A stretch of 64,000 nt of DNA, from assembly GCA_036023115.1 (NCBI GenBank), contig JAYKKT010000076.1:7792698-7856697 (forward strand), written 5' to 3'. Under the pieces are notes generated by a model. The model searched no databases and was not told where the DNA came from. It saw only the letters and a program-made list of their open reading frames with translations. The position numbers were made by a program, and so were the translations under genes. Source of the DNA: Brasenia schreberi (Eukaryota > Streptophyta > Magnoliopsida > Nymphaeales > Cabombaceae). Numbering within the stretch: the stretch's first letter is position 1; the number at the start of each line of letters is the position of its first letter. Below, piece by piece: positions 34,157 through 46,738 of this stretch.

Positions 34157-36469
34157 TGTAAACACCCCGAAATCCCACGAATTCCTCGAAACAACCTGGT
34201 TTTGTAAAAGCAGCCCCAAAGGGCTATTTTGAGTCTGGAAACCCAAGAGCCTTCCAGGCAACCCTGTACATATGTTTTAAACTCTGTATTTCGAAAACAT
34301 ACAATATGGCTTTTTAAAACCTTTTAAAACATGTTTTGGAACCTCGAAGCAGCTTGACCTAATCCAAACAGAACCAGGAAAGCTAAGAAGAGCCCGGAAC
34401 TGGAGCACATGTCGAGCCCGGCACTGCAACTCTTGTATCAAATTCACACCCCCCAGGATCTCGAATGTCCAAGACCCTGTTATCATCAAAACGTCATTTG
34501 AAGTTATCTCCGAAAGGCGAAAATAGAGGCGGACGATCATGTTGGCGAAGACCCAACGCAGATGGAGCACTGATGTTGTCAGGCCCCGCACAAACCTTTC
34601 GTTTCGAACACAGCTCGCAGGAGTCAGAGTTCAGTTTGGATCGGATCTGGACCATATATATCCAGATCCCAATCCAAACCCATGTATGGACTTGGATTTC
34701 GATTTGGATCCAGAGATCCAATCCAATATTCATATCCATGGCCCACATCACCCCTACCACCCTAACATCAGCCCTTCCACCCGCCACCACCAAACTCCCT
34801 TAGTCGGCCACTCACTTCCCTTACATCACTCCCTTAGTCGGCCACCCCAACCGACTGTTGCCCCTTTATTCGGCCAGCCATCCGCCAACCATCACCCTCT
34901 CCTTGCTAGCTCATTCCCTTAGTGCCATATTCCCTTAGTGACCTTACTTAGGTCCTTTAACCCAATACACCAAAAACAACCCATCTCTAGTGGCCGGCCA
35001 CCTTTAAGGCGCCTCTTCCGCGCACTAAGGACCTCCGGCCAGCACCTCCTCTTACCGTTCAACCTCGCGGAGCTCCCTTTTGCAGCCCAAGGCGAAGGCC
35101 AAGCCCACGCTCAAGCAAGGCATCTACGGACCAGCTATTAGTAAGTGCCTAACTCGGTCTTTGGTTGTATACTTGCTTGAGATTCAATTCGATACGGGGT
35201 TGTAATAACGGAGCATAGTCTCCCCCCGCTTGTTATAACGTGGCTTGGCACACCCACACACGTGCACTGTCTTAGTTGTGCACGATTTTGAACACACACG
35301 GGCCTAATCAGCCCCTAATACATAAGTATATACATATACTTTCATTTTTGTAGGGTTTTGCTTAAGTTGGGTGTGTTGTCTTTCAATTCAAGCACTCACA
35401 CACATTGAGCTTTCGCTCTTATTTGAAAGACCCAAGTAAGGGCCGACCTATACTATTTGGGTTTCATTTCATGTCGTGTGTGTAAGTCTTTCAATTCAAG
35501 CACTCACACACATTGAGCTTTCGCTCTTATTTGAAAGACCCAAGTAAGGGCCGAGCTATACTATTTGGGTTTCATTTCATGTCGTGTGTGTAAGTCTTTC
35601 AATTCAAGCACTCTCACACACATTGAGCTTTCACTCTTATTTGAAAGACCCAAGTAAGGGCCGACCTATACTATTTGGGTTTAATTTCATGTCGTGTGTG
35701 TAAGTCTTTCAATTCAAGCACTCTCACACACATTGAGCTTTCGCTCTTATTTGAAAGACCCAAGTAAGAGCCGACCTATACTATTTGGGTTTAATTTCAT
35801 GTCGTGTGTGTAAGTCTTTCAATTCAAGCACGCACCCACATTGAGCCTTTGCTCTTATTTGCAAGACCCGAGTACGGGCCCATATACATACTCTATATAT
35901 ATATCTCCCTTCGGCATTTACTTTACAAGTCATTTCCCTTTGGTTATTTCCCTTCGGTATTGTCTTTACATTTCGGGTTTTCCCTTTGGAGTAGCGTGAG
36001 TTTGCATTGCATCTACGCCATACCACGAGGTATGACGCATATTGCATCAAAGCAAGCCCCGCTCGAATTCGCCCATGTAGTGGAGTGTTCATAACACACA
36101 AACTAGGTGGCCCGAAAAGGGATAAAAGGAAAGGCTTAGGCACGTGCAAATCCACGTGATCTAAAATATGCAACCGCATCTAAAAAACCCGAATTAGACA
36201 CCTCGAACCACTTGATAGACTTTCTATCCCAAAACTCGATTTTTGCAAAGCGTACAGACTGACCCTTGCACATCGGTGCAAGAAGGTCTGCGATGACAAG
36301 AGCTCACTTGCTCACAGTCGCCACGATTAGAAGTCAGTTTTACATCTTCGCTAGCTTAGGTAAGCTAGCTGGCACGCCCTGTTTGCATAAATAGGCCTTA
36401 GACGCACGAGAGGATCCACTTCAAGCCCAGAAAAGGGCGAAGAGGCGTGGGACTTTTCGCGCGTCTACA
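34157..36469 (+). repeat. 3' LTR (2313 bp, internally deleted)
   Basis: Matches the 5' LTR but jumps from CCCACATCACC directly to CCTACCACCCTAACATC, skipping about 864 bases including the TATA box. The tandem array is retained. The join has a short CC overlap between the two breakpoints. Confidence 0.93.
35378..35923 (+). repeat. Tandem array of ~110-bp units in the 3' LTR
   Basis: Units start at 35378, 35486, 35594, 35704 and 35814, the same number as in the 5' LTR. Unit 2 lacks the CT that its 5' counterpart has (108 instead of 110). Confidence 0.95.
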
Positions 36470-36474
36470 TCGGT
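36470..36474. repeat. Right target-site duplication (TCGGT)
   Basis: Perfect copy of 29070-29074, followed by ATACATTTGTAATTC as in the empty sites. Confidence 0.95.
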
Positions 36475-39112
36475 ATACATTTGTAATTCATAATTTATTA
36501 CTTTTGGATTGTTAGTGTTCCTTTTGTGATTGTCAATTTGTAATTCTCATTGAATAAATGATGCTTGTTTATTTTCTGTATTATGAATGTGTTTATGAAA
36601 TCAAAGGTTTTTATTACTTTGCCTTGAAATTGCAGTTTCATTGCTTTTGAGTATAATTCACTTTGTATGATTAGTAGGTTTCTAGTGACTTATCAAAGCA
36701 ATATAAATATATGTGGGACAATCTGGCCCGGCCCATGGCCCATTAAGGGTTGAGCTGGCCCACATTTTACATGGGCCCAAAAGGGCTAGGGCTGAGCATC
36801 TGTATCAATTGCCCAAGAGCAAATACCACGGTGACACAAGGACCATTGACGCAACCAACCGCTCATTTTCCTCCTAGTTTGGCTTAGTTTGTAGGGGTGC
36901 AGTCAAGCTAAGTTCAGCTCGAGTATAGGCAAGTTCAACTCAACTCGAACAGAAATGTTGAACTCGAGGTTCAATGTTTGAGCTCGAACTAGGACCAAAT
37001 CTACTTAGATCGAGCTTCATTATAGAAGCTCAATATTTTTGAGCTTGAAATAACCTTTAAGAAGATGTTGAAAAATTCCTTAATGTATGAGAGCATTGAA
37101 GTTTGTCGAAGAAATTTTGATAAGGGACTGGAGTGTGTGGTTTTGCAAGTAGCAATTTGAGTCAAAATGGTTTCATGAATTGTATACTTTCTACCAAAAG
37201 GGCTTAATAAGGTTTTGATGCTACCTGTTCCAAGATGGTTTAGGGTCTCAACCGCTAGAAAACAATAAAAAATTTAAAAAATTCAAATTTATAGAAAAAC
37301 CGAAGCGATTTCGGTTTCATGAAAGGTGAAACTAAAACCCAATCGAGTGGTCTCCAATTCCAAGCCCAGTTCCTGGCCTGGTTTGGTTTTGGTTGGAACG
37401 CCAAAACGATTTGAAAGGAGCCATGTTTAAGGAATTCTTTCACATTGGAGTCAATGCATAATATCTCTATGTTTATAGCTCTTTCTGACGCCTCATTTGG
37501 TCTTTGCCTTCCATGAGAGACTGATTTAAATTCTTCTATGACCATACCACACATTATTTGAGCCCCAATATTGATGAGCTCTCACCAACACTTAGCTCGT
37601 TTGCATATCGAGCTTGAGTTAATCTTATCTCAACCTCAGTAGGACCGAGTGAGTTTGAGCTATCATGAAAGTGATCTTGGTGGGTATCTTACATGTAGCT
37701 CAATGCATTTACTCTCCTTGATGACAAGAATCTAGTGGTAGATAGAAATTCAAAGTGACATAATAGCCTACGATAGTACAAATTTGATTTTTCTGGCAAT
37801 TGTAAAAAACACTATTTTCAATGATTAAAACCATCGGAGAAGCCATTTGAGATGGTTTCAACCATGAGGAATAAGTCAAAACCTAGAAAAATATCTGCCA
37901 AAAATATGACAGAAAAATTCTCAAAAGACCTCAAAAATACATGGATAACTGCAAGAAAGAACCTACCAGGTCAAATTTGTGGAGAAAAATGCATTTCCAA
38001 CAACTGACCGAATATTCAAAAATGTTTTGTTGAACCGTCAGGAATAAATTTTCAGTATTGGAAATTTTTGCTCAGAAATAAGTAAAGCATTGGAATAAAT
38101 TTTTGAAACCATTGGGAAAATCCTTTTTTGTGATGATTCAAATGTCAGAAATATTATTTCACATGATTATACTAACTGCCACAAATAATGTATGATAATC
38201 ACTCAAAAAAGATATTTGCAGTACTTAAACCGCTAGGATATGTTTAGGAAAGAACCGCTAGAAATATACTTGCACTTGTAATTCAATGGTTTTAATCTAT
38301 CACAAATTAAAAAAAATTGATTTTGGGAATAGGATTCCATCATATTCCCTTGATATACAATATCAAATAATCAAAGTACAACTTATCTTGCAAATTAATA
38401 TATTTAGATATAAAAGTATCATGAAAATAACTAAAGTAACAAACATTTATAAAGTTTTACAAATTAGCCACATATACAAAAGTAATGAGGATAATACAAG
38501 TGTCGTATAGGGCCGAATATGAAATATATCAAGTCCAACATAGCCAAATAGCTATGCTAATTTGAAAAGGAGTACATAAATACCATATAGGTTGAATATA
38601 AGAACATCAGTACCAATGTTTATCCTGAAGAAAATTCTAATGCGTGAGAGATCACAGTCAATCATCTCTAACATTTTTTGTATTCTGTGATTACTGTAAT
38701 TGCATATTAAAACATATATATTGAAAGATATAAATGACCACCATTATCAAAGTAATATATAATAGAAAATTTTAGTTTCTTGTATTATCTAACAATCATG
38801 AAATTAAATGCTAAAAATACTATATGAAGCAATATTCTCACAATAGTCAATAGTACAAATTTGAGGTAATATAACAAAGAATTGCTCTCATATACAACAT
38901 TGTTTCAAATGCCATGTATATAGATGATTATAACTCCACACATATAAGATAGTGAAGAATCACTATAAGGGTAGATGATTACTTGGATGATCATTGTTGT
39001 ACATAACTATGTAATCCTACTAAGTCATGCACCATGTGGCATATCTTCATGACTTAAAAGATAAATTTGTCATGATTTATTATGCTATACAAAAAGTAAC
39101 ATAAATAAATAA

Positions 39113-39148
<36 letters not shown>

Positions 39149-39255
39149 TTATAGTATATGAGATTTGCTTGAGCATCCATTCTTTGTTATACAATAACAC
39201 TGAGAAAGTTTCCCAAAGGCATCCTCCAATAATGTCATTCAATTTCATAGGGATG
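36475..39255. repeat. Module D, copy 3, part right of the LTR element
   Basis: Continues from 29074 once the element is removed and matches 12334-15101. It contains the GGCCC patch (36715), the GAGCTCGA region (36890) and an (AT)n tract (39118-39146). It departs from the other copies after TTTCATAGGGAT at 39255. No gene. Confidence 0.7.
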
Positions 39256-39829
39256 AAGTTGGGGTAAGTTGATCCGGTACATGCAAATTATTTAGGGTTG
39301 TAATTCTTCTTTTTTAATATTTCCTAATTTACAACATCTTCTTCTTGTGCAATTATTGGTCTCTTTTTATTTCTTCTCATTGCATACAAGTCTCTTTCAC
39401 CGGTGCCAATTAATAAAGTACATTGGTTTCATAATGAAAACACATAATATTCAACAAAAGACAAGAATAACAATAAATACCCTCATCATCATTATTATGA
39501 TCATTATCATTATCACGACAATGTCTTCTATTGCTACCCTCATTTTGTCTATATCTTCTTCCACCTCATCAACATTGTAGTTGCATCATATCTTTGGAAA
39601 ACAACTAGGTCTATCAATATTGTAAGCATGGAGCCGACACAAATAAAACACACAAATTAACACACAGTCAAATAAGACATAATCATAAGTAAAGGTCAAT
39701 AGCACAATCTACATATTCTTTAAGAAAAGAACAATTCAATTGAATTTCTTACTTTTAGTTTCTATTATCTCTTTCACCCATTGCTTTGAAATATGTGTAT
39801 GCACATTTGCACCATCTTGAACATAGTGA
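39256..39829. other. Unique AT-rich stretch
   Basis: Not repeated elsewhere in the window. It contains an ATC/ATT-rich run (39483-39525). It may belong to the CACTA element that follows, but I see no support beyond position. Confidence 0.35.
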
Positions 39830-40090
39830 ATGATAATACTAGCATCAATTTCTATATCAACTACATAAAATAAGTCCTCTATTGAATCTTTAGTTGGCAT
39901 TTTATACATTTCTCTCGGTTTCTCATGACAAACAATATATCAATCTCGTTTAGTTTGATCACTTTTGTACCACACTTGTAATGCGTGGTAGAAAAATATT
40001 AATGGTTCACCATAATATGATTGCGAAGAAGTACACATGGAGGCTAACTTAAATTCATCCATATGATATCATCTATCCATGTCATACTAA
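39830..40090 (-). pseudogene. CACTA (En/Spm) transposon fragment with DUF4216-like sequence
   Basis: The minus strand reads EPLIFFYHALQVWYKSDQTK, then a stop, then YIVCHEKPREMYKMP. This resembles the DUF4216 region next to TNP2 transposases of plant CACTA elements (pattern DPFxLAsQAxQVfYvxD...WxvVxxxxPRdxY). The stop (39940-39942) falls where the family has tryptophan, so TGG became TGA. The rest of the element and its ends are not recognisable. Confidence 0.5.
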
Positions 40091-40679
40091 AGACATTTAA
40101 AGAAAAACATGGGTTTTTGTATGCCTATAGAGTTTGAGATATGAGAGGACGCATTTGAGCTTCCAAGAAATATAACAAGGAACAGATACATGGAGCACAT
40201 CTGTTTCACACAAGCAAACATGCTTGGGCATATTTGCTACTAAAAGTAGATGCCCAATGAGTGCATTTGCCTCCTCAAGGTAGAGACACTAACGAGTGCA
40301 TCTATTTTTAGCAGCAAATGTGGTTGCGAGCATCTCCTTTCATGCTTTTACAAAAATTCTCGCAACAACAGGCTCTTGGAGGAGAGGGGGAGGAAAATAG
40401 GGAAGAAGAGAAAAAGAGAGGGAACCGAGAAGCAGAGGAAGATAATAGAGAGAAAAGCATGAGAGAGAACTTGTGAATCACCGGTGCAATCAATAGTCAC
40501 GGCGGTGTGGCTATGGCGGGAGTAATGATAGAAGAGAGACTGCGTGGGACAATGATGCAGGTGTAATAGTAATAAGGGGGGGTGCAAATGGCAACTCCCA
40601 AACAAAGAATTAGTTGTCTTGAAAAGAAGTCAATACAAGAGAAAACAAAATATTGCTTCCACTTGACTTTTTTTTTTTG
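40091..40679. other. Unique stretch with a purine-rich tract and poly(T)
   Basis: Bases 40375-40470 are almost only A and G on the plus strand. A run of 11 T at 40668-40678 would be a poly(A) tail on the minus strand, immediately after GGGGTCTGCCTAGCTTCCC. It probably marks the 3' end of the LINE or of a SINE. No coding content. Confidence 0.4.
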
Positions 40680-41559
40680 GATTAACAAGGGAAGCTAGGC
40701 AGACCCCAATCAAGTATATAAAAAATATGTACACCGTAGAGAAGGCTTTCACTCAGGTGGTTCATCGTTTTAGCAAAACAAAATACATAGGACCCCAACC
40801 AGGGATGTGATGCTGATTCTTGAACAACATATGCAACATGGCCAGCTTTGGCTTAGTTCCACAAGCTTAGCATATCCATTATTGTAAAGTGTAATGTAAG
40901 GGACAACTCTGGGATGGGCACAAGATTTTAAAATCTGCCAAGGAAAATTGATTCTGTTTGTCTGGTTGCATCCTAGGCTACTCAAGTATTGAACTCTTTG
41001 CCACATGCCCAACTTAAATGGTCGTCATCTCCGTTGCTAATGGCTGACCTGATTGATCTACAGGATTTCCCAAGGACAACTTCTCTTGTATTGCTGCAAG
41101 TAAACCTCAATGTTTACTACAGCCGATTTCAAGTTGTAAATTTTTATTTGTCGTAGGTCGCAATACTCCTCCTTCAGCATACCTTTCTCAATGAGGCTTG
41201 CAAGAGGTGGTGACCCCAGCCAGGGATTAGACAAAAACTCGTTTTGCTCGGCTGACCATGTGCTCCACTTGGCTCCTTATTTAATCATCCTTAGGAGAGT
41301 CTACAAGGAAGTCCACCACCATGAGCACTTTGGCTCTTTGCGTGATACCATATTGAGCTGGTAGAAAGATATTTCTCTCTAATTAGCAAAGAGAAGGGGT
41401 TTGTTCTCTTATTCCTGACCTTTCAAACATTCTTCGGGAAAGGAGCAAAGTTCACGTCTGCAAGTCTTCAAAGGCCTAGATCTCCCTCCTCATTAGTCTT
41501 GTGTACTTAGTCCCATTGCAAAAGCTGAATTCCTTTTCTATTACCTAAGCTTTGCCATT

Positions 41560-42440
41560 GAAAATTGATTGATGATATTCTCCAATGCTTTAATGACTCC
41601 TTGTAAAAATTGGAAACTCATCATCTAGTGAATAGATTAAGCCGATAGTGCAGATTTGATTAGCACTAACTGACCGACAGTGGAGATTAAAGTGCCATTT
41701 ATTCTCGCCAATTTGCTATAAAGAACTTGGGCCAATGGTTTGAAATGCATCATTCTAAGTCTTCCTCTGAAAACTGGGATCTCCATGTATTTGTAGGAAA
41801 GGGTCCCTTAGCCGTGTATGTTCTTCACTTGTCTAGCCCTGGAAGATGACACAAAGAAGGGAACCCAGATGGATTTTTCCTAGCTTACAAGTAGGCGTGA
41901 TGAACTTTCAAACTCTTACATGATGTCTATGAACTTCTCTAGTGATTTAGCCTTGTCACTGATAAAGAACAAGGCGTCATCAATGTAGAAGCTATGACTC
42001 ACCAGGATGATCGTGCCCTTACCAGGACCAACTCTTTGTATTCCTCCTTCATTAGTGATTGGCATGTGAGCCTCTCCACAACACCAAGAATAGGTATGAA
42101 GAGAGGGGATCTCTCTGTTGAGTCCCTTATGAGATTTTGAATGTATCACCAGCCTCGCTATTGATTAGAAAAGCAAACTTGGCCGTGGTAATGCATTCTA
42201 CGATAAACTAAACCAACCTTGCATCAAAATCAAAAAATGGAAGCGAAGAAAGTTTCACTCTATTATATTGTATGCTTTTAACTATGTTCGTTTTGAATAA
42301 GACTCAAGTCTTTCGACTATAACTCATGGTACCCACATGATCACGGGCAATTAGGATGCTTTCTTGGACCATTCTGCCCTTGAAGAAAGCCGATAGCTGA
42401 TATGATATTTATCAAGATCGGTCGCATGTGATTCACTGTG
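41560..42440 (-). pseudogene. LINE reverse transcriptase, broken
   Basis: The minus strand shows SAFFKGRMVQESILIARDHV near 42310-42400, KGLNREIPSLHTYS near 42090-42135 and VSHSFYIDDALFFISDKA near 41955-42010. These match the QSAFxxGRxIxD, RGLRQGDPLSPYLF and FADD motifs of non-LTR reverse transcriptases. YIDD keeps the two catalytic aspartates, while GDP of the upstream motif has become EIP. Further down, MMSFQFLQGVIKALENIINQ is typical of plant LINE C-terminal sequence. Confidence 0.75.
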
Positions 42441-43399
42441 ATTTTGGTGATGATCTTATAGGCAAAATTGCAAAGGTTGATGGGTCAAAAGTCTAAAAGC
42501 TTAGATGTACCTTATGTTTTCAGAGTTAGATCTACATGAGTGGCATGGTCTCCTTCAGAATCTTTCATGAAAAATACTTCACTGCTCTAGTGACATCTCT
42601 ACTAATGGTTTGCTAGTAGGATTGGTAAAAGGCTCCTAGAAACAATAAAAATGCACTTTCTGCCACATAACTCCTAGGTTGCATGCTTGGTCTTGTGCTT
42701 GGACACGTTTTGGGTGAAGAAGATCATTGTTTGCATCATCAAAGAGAGGGAGACGCGCTGCCCTAGAATGTGACTATCAAGCTATCTTCCCTTTGAATAA
42801 TGTAGCTGTTATTACTACTAACATTGGATCTAGTGGAACTGAGATGTGCTCTCGTAGAACCCCTCTAGCCACCTGACACGACTTTTTTCTTTCAGACGGC
42901 AGCTTCCATCTCTCAATTAAGTAAGAACTAATTTAGTGCTAAGGCTTTTAACTTGAAAGAGTACCAAATCAACCCATGTTTATTTCCTCTTAGATTTTGC
43001 CCCAATGAGACACATGCAGAGTGATATCTCCAATGAATTTGTGGTTCCAATCCTATAAATTGACTTTTGTGTCTGTTCAGCTTCTTCATCATTCTATGTG
43101 AGTGATTATCTGTAAATGGTGTGCTCCAAGATTCTCTCACTAGCTCCTCATACCTTCAACCAAATTTTGAAGAACTTGAAATGAACCTGGCATTAATGCA
43201 TGTCATCTTCAAGCATTAGAAGCCCACCATGGTTCAGAAACACTCAAGGTGTCACTTTAATCCAATTATTTACGGAACTTTGGCAGCCAACTAGCATTGA
43301 CTAGTCCCCTATCCAGAACACGAGCAATGTGGTGGCATCGTTTCTATCGATTATTTTATGTGAAGCTGAAGCCTATAGCAGTGACTTCAGTCGCCCTGC

Positions 43400-43520
43400 A
43401 CCTCATAATCATTCATTAAACTCTTGACTTCTAGGCATGTACATCATGCCCCTTATCCTTTCTGATCTAAAAGGAACAACATTCCAATCGCCCACCAAAA
43501 TCCAAAGAAGATGAGATTGA
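43400..43520 (-). pseudogene. LINE endonuclease fragment
   Basis: GDWNVVPFRSERIRG on the minus strand matches the GDFNxIxxxxER motif of the AP-type endonuclease of L1 elements. The rest of the domain is interrupted by stops. Confidence 0.6.
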
Positions 43521-44184
43521 ATGTCATTCGGGTTTTCTTCTTCTTCACCAAGTTTTAAAGATATTGAATTGATCTCTTCTTACACAGGTAGACCACCCTT
43601 GCAATCAGTGATATCTCAAAAGTTATCAAACATCGTAGGCTGAAAGCTTCTTTAGTTGCATACATAGTCATTTTACATTAAAAAAGGAATACTAAATCTA
43701 CTCCTTTTAATTATAATAGTTATCAAACACCTATATAGTTGCATACATAGTCATTTTCATCGTTGTTGAATTCGAGGTGAGAGAAGGAGGTGGTTGCTCA
43801 ACCATCCTGTAGAACATGGGTTCATTGCTTCCCCTATATATTAATTGACTTTCAACTAGGTGGAAACCCTCGCTTTCGATTGTTGTTTTTAGTGCAATAT
43901 GAGGAACCGCTATCAGCTTCATGATTGAAAGGAAGTAAGGCCAATTCCATGTTGCCTTCTTTTAGAAAAAAGGTTTCTGGATGAACCTCCATCGTGCCTT
44001 GCATTCCTATCCTACACAAAACCTTTGTCCTTATGGGGTGACAACATCTACTGGAGTTAGAGCTTCTCCTCTTTTTAGAGTGCTAATTGCGCATAAAATT
44101 TAGCGTTAGAGGGGGGGGGGAACGTCGAGTGATTTATCTCAACTATCACTAGATTCATGTTATCACCAGTTTTGAGTTCTGTCT

Positions 44185-44830
44185 CTATAATTCTTGTGCT
44201 TGGTTGACTGTGGGCCTAGCAGACGGGTGGGTGTATTGTCTTTCATCAGTAGTTGGTATTTCCTCATCTTTAATGTCTTCTGGCATCAGTTCAAAGGCCA
44301 CCAAGGTGCTAGAATCTGCGCTTTGTGGGTGTTCCTTCTTGATTGTGTTAAGCACCTTGAAATGGTTGGACATCATTGTGAGCGGGGCGTTCTTTTTTTG
44401 CCAAACCTTTTTTCTATTTTCACCGTCTCCTTTGAGCCACCTTTCTCTTTGGCTATCTCCTCTATAGCAGGTGCCACTTTTGCATTGTGTGGAACCAAAA
44501 TCTTCACAATCTGTCACTCGAGATTCAAATTCAAAGAACAATAGTAAGGACTCATCCCCTTAAGGTTAAAGGGACTGAAAGTGTTTGACTCATTGTTTTG
44601 TGACACCTCCATGCCAATCCAAGTGAAGAGCAAAAAGGTTGGCACCCTCATAAGATTATTCATTATTACAAGTCTCTCCCCAGGTAAGTGGCAATGGCTT
44701 GGAAGATCTCAAGATGCCACAAACTTGGATTAAGGTCGTCTAGAATAAAAGCCACACCAGGATTGTTGTGGTGATTTGCAGGCACTATGGTTGGCTTGCT
44801 TTCCATCTTCAAAGTTAGGTGTCCTCTAGG
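44185..44830 (-). pseudogene. LINE ORF1 fragment
   Basis: An open stretch around 44540-44830 reads VAFILDDLNPSLWHLEIFQA and then IATYLGRDL, resembling the DUF4283 domain of plant LINE ORF1 proteins (LPxLPLxLW...A IG xxLG). The next frame (44185-44541) gives a charged 118-residue tail. The segment 44733-44827 is what survives in the deleted copies. Confidence 0.6.
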
Positions 44831-45260
44831 CGAGCTTGAAGATCTCCTTGTGAATTATGGTGAGCATGTCCTCCTCATAACCCAATCTAATATAAAAAAG
44901 CCCATTCCTACTCGAGAAGAACTGAATGGTGGATCCATAAACTTGTTTAGGGTGGGGAGGACATTAAGTTTGGGTCGAATGGGCTTTAAAATTTTCAATT
45001 CTAAAACATTTACAACACAGAAAATTTTCAGAACTGTCGCCCCACCCATCACAATGTGGATTCGTCACTGTCTCCGACCATCTTGATTTCGACTCCAGCA
45101 TTTCTAGATTTGTTTGGCATTGGAGGAGTGCCAACCATCTAAGACCAGGAGCAATGCATAGGGGGGCAGCACGCTTCTTCTTTATCTATAGTGGAAATGG
45201 CCTTTAGGTAGCCCGTGTTAGGATCCCCTCCAAGAAGAGGCGATGATTTCATCAACTTTC

Positions 45261-45856
45261 GCTGGGGAGTTAAATCGAGTGGTTGGTGGGTAGAGTAAAT
45301 GTGCTTTAATTTTGCCTCAACTAGGTTAGACCCTTTTTCATGTTTTGAATAAGAAAACTTTAATTTGAATAATAAAAGATTCTACAGTCGGAGGTTCCCT
45401 AGCTTCAACGATGCAACTCCTCATTCTTTTGGGAGTACAACACCCTTCCTCTTATATTCTTCATTCTCTATATTGGAAAAAAAGTTTATAAAGGACAAAA
45501 TTATGATACTAAGGACATGCATGGTAGTCGTCTGCCAACCACCCTTTTATGGGGCCTTGCTTGAAATCTTTTGTTCTCGACATGAACTATTCGAAACTGG
45601 CTTGGCCGTTCAATTTCACATATTTTTTCCGATCGATCGTTACCATATATAGTTTTTCATTTAAACCAAAACCAAAACTCGAACCGCTAGATTTAACCCA
45701 AAACTAACCACGTCTATTTGAACCCATCATATGACACAATTCATCAAATCCAATCATGCAAATAGATTTAACATATAGAATCAACCTTAAATATAGGCAT
45801 AAACAATCCAACCATGCAAATACATCATATAATGTCCGTTCATTGCTTGTTTTTTC
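45261..45856. other. Unique stretch, nothing recognisable
   Basis: About 600 bases with no paralogue in the window and no convincing open frame. It ends at TTGGATTTCATTTC, where linker L resumes. Confidence 0.4.
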
Positions 45857-46738
45857 TGTATTGGATTTCATTTCTTTATCTGTAATGAAGTAAAAATATT
45901 GGAACAAGGGAGTTGACATATTCATCTATACTGAATTTGTAATAACATGAAGACAACATATATTTTTTAAGGTACGAACAAAGTTGATCATATTCTTTCA
46001 TTTGAAAATCTTAATGCTGGTTGATTTCTGAATTTGCATTACTCTTGGTTTTCTCTTAAATACTTTTTGAATGTTGAAAAACAAGACCGCATGAAGAGCC
46101 GAAAACCACATCTATTGGGATGGATAGGTTGAGGTTAAAGTTGAACATGAAGGTTCTTTTGATTGAACTCCCAAGCCAGGAGGATAGTAGATTTCTTTCA
46201 CGAGCTAACATGGTGTTTCTAGTTAAAGCACAGAACTTTAAGCACTAGGGAGTTTGTCTTCTAATTAGATGTTTCTGTTGGTATATGCCATGGTTAATGG
46301 TGTTCCACTTACAAGGGGAAGGCCAAAGGCAGGTATACATCCACTGGAATCGAACTCACGATCTGCATCTTGTGAACAACATGCCATTCCAGAAGAACAA
46401 ACGCCCTGAGTGCATGCTTTATTCTAAAAACTAGCTAGAAGACATTACTTGCCCAAACATGCAAGATCCAGAGTTCAACTGGCAGGGCACCCAGATTCCC
46501 TTGTGCTGGTGGGAAGGGGAGATTTGTGCATGTGTATGTCACCCTTCAGCCTCCTGTTGTGAGAAAAAAGGATCAGCGTGCCGGAAGTGGCACTTGTCCT
46601 GGATTAGTGGAACCCATAAAAGGACCAATCTCTAGAGGACGATTCAATCTATGGCCCAAAAATCATATCCAGATCTTGTTTCAATCTTAACTGCCCATAC
46701 TGGGGCATGTACTGAAAAAGGTTTCTCGAGGCCCACCT
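45857..46738. repeat. Linker block L, copy 5
   Basis: Matches 2571-3443 and 5970-6840 and continues into PG 3' flank. Block T, Copia and the dead exon 3 that normally precede it are missing here. The SINE-like B-box here reads GAGTTCGATTCC, the best-preserved of the copies (about 46335-46400). Confidence 0.75.

Larger units (their letters stand above)
29075..36469 (+). mobile_element. Complete non-autonomous LTR retrotransposon (Gypsy-type, gag only)
   Basis: 5' LTR 29075-32251, internal region 32252-34156, 3' LTR 34157-36469. The LTRs begin TGTAAACACC and end GCGTCTACA. A primer-binding-site-like sequence follows the 5' LTR and a polypurine tract precedes the 3' LTR. The only recognisable protein is a gag; protease, reverse transcriptase, RNase H and integrase are absent from the 1.9-kb interior. 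Very long LTRs with a gag-only core match the class described as terminal-repeat retrotransposons with GAG. It would need enzymes from a related full element to move. A 5-bp target duplication and intact empty sites in five paralogous modules fix the boundaries exactly. Confidence 0.93.
40680..45260 (-). mobile_element. Decayed L1-type LINE
   Basis: Minus-strand element with ORF1 (44185-44830 and upstream), an endonuclease piece (about 43400-43520) and a reverse transcriptase (about 41560-42440), in the order expected for plant L1 elements. It is broken by many stops and frameshifts, with no complete frame. A poly(A) at 40668-40678 fits its 3' end. Internally deleted pieces of the same LINE are at 3472-3533, 15102-15252 and 50088-50237. 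The outer boundaries are approximate. Confidence 0.7.

Noticed and set aside
44111..44120. Run of ten G as a G-quadruplex or assembly join
   Set aside because: A single homopolymer without further G runs does not support either reading.
44194..44544. Plus-strand 116-codon frame
   Set aside because: It overlaps the LINE ORF1 tail on the minus strand, which fits its neighbours. The plus-strand product resembles nothing.
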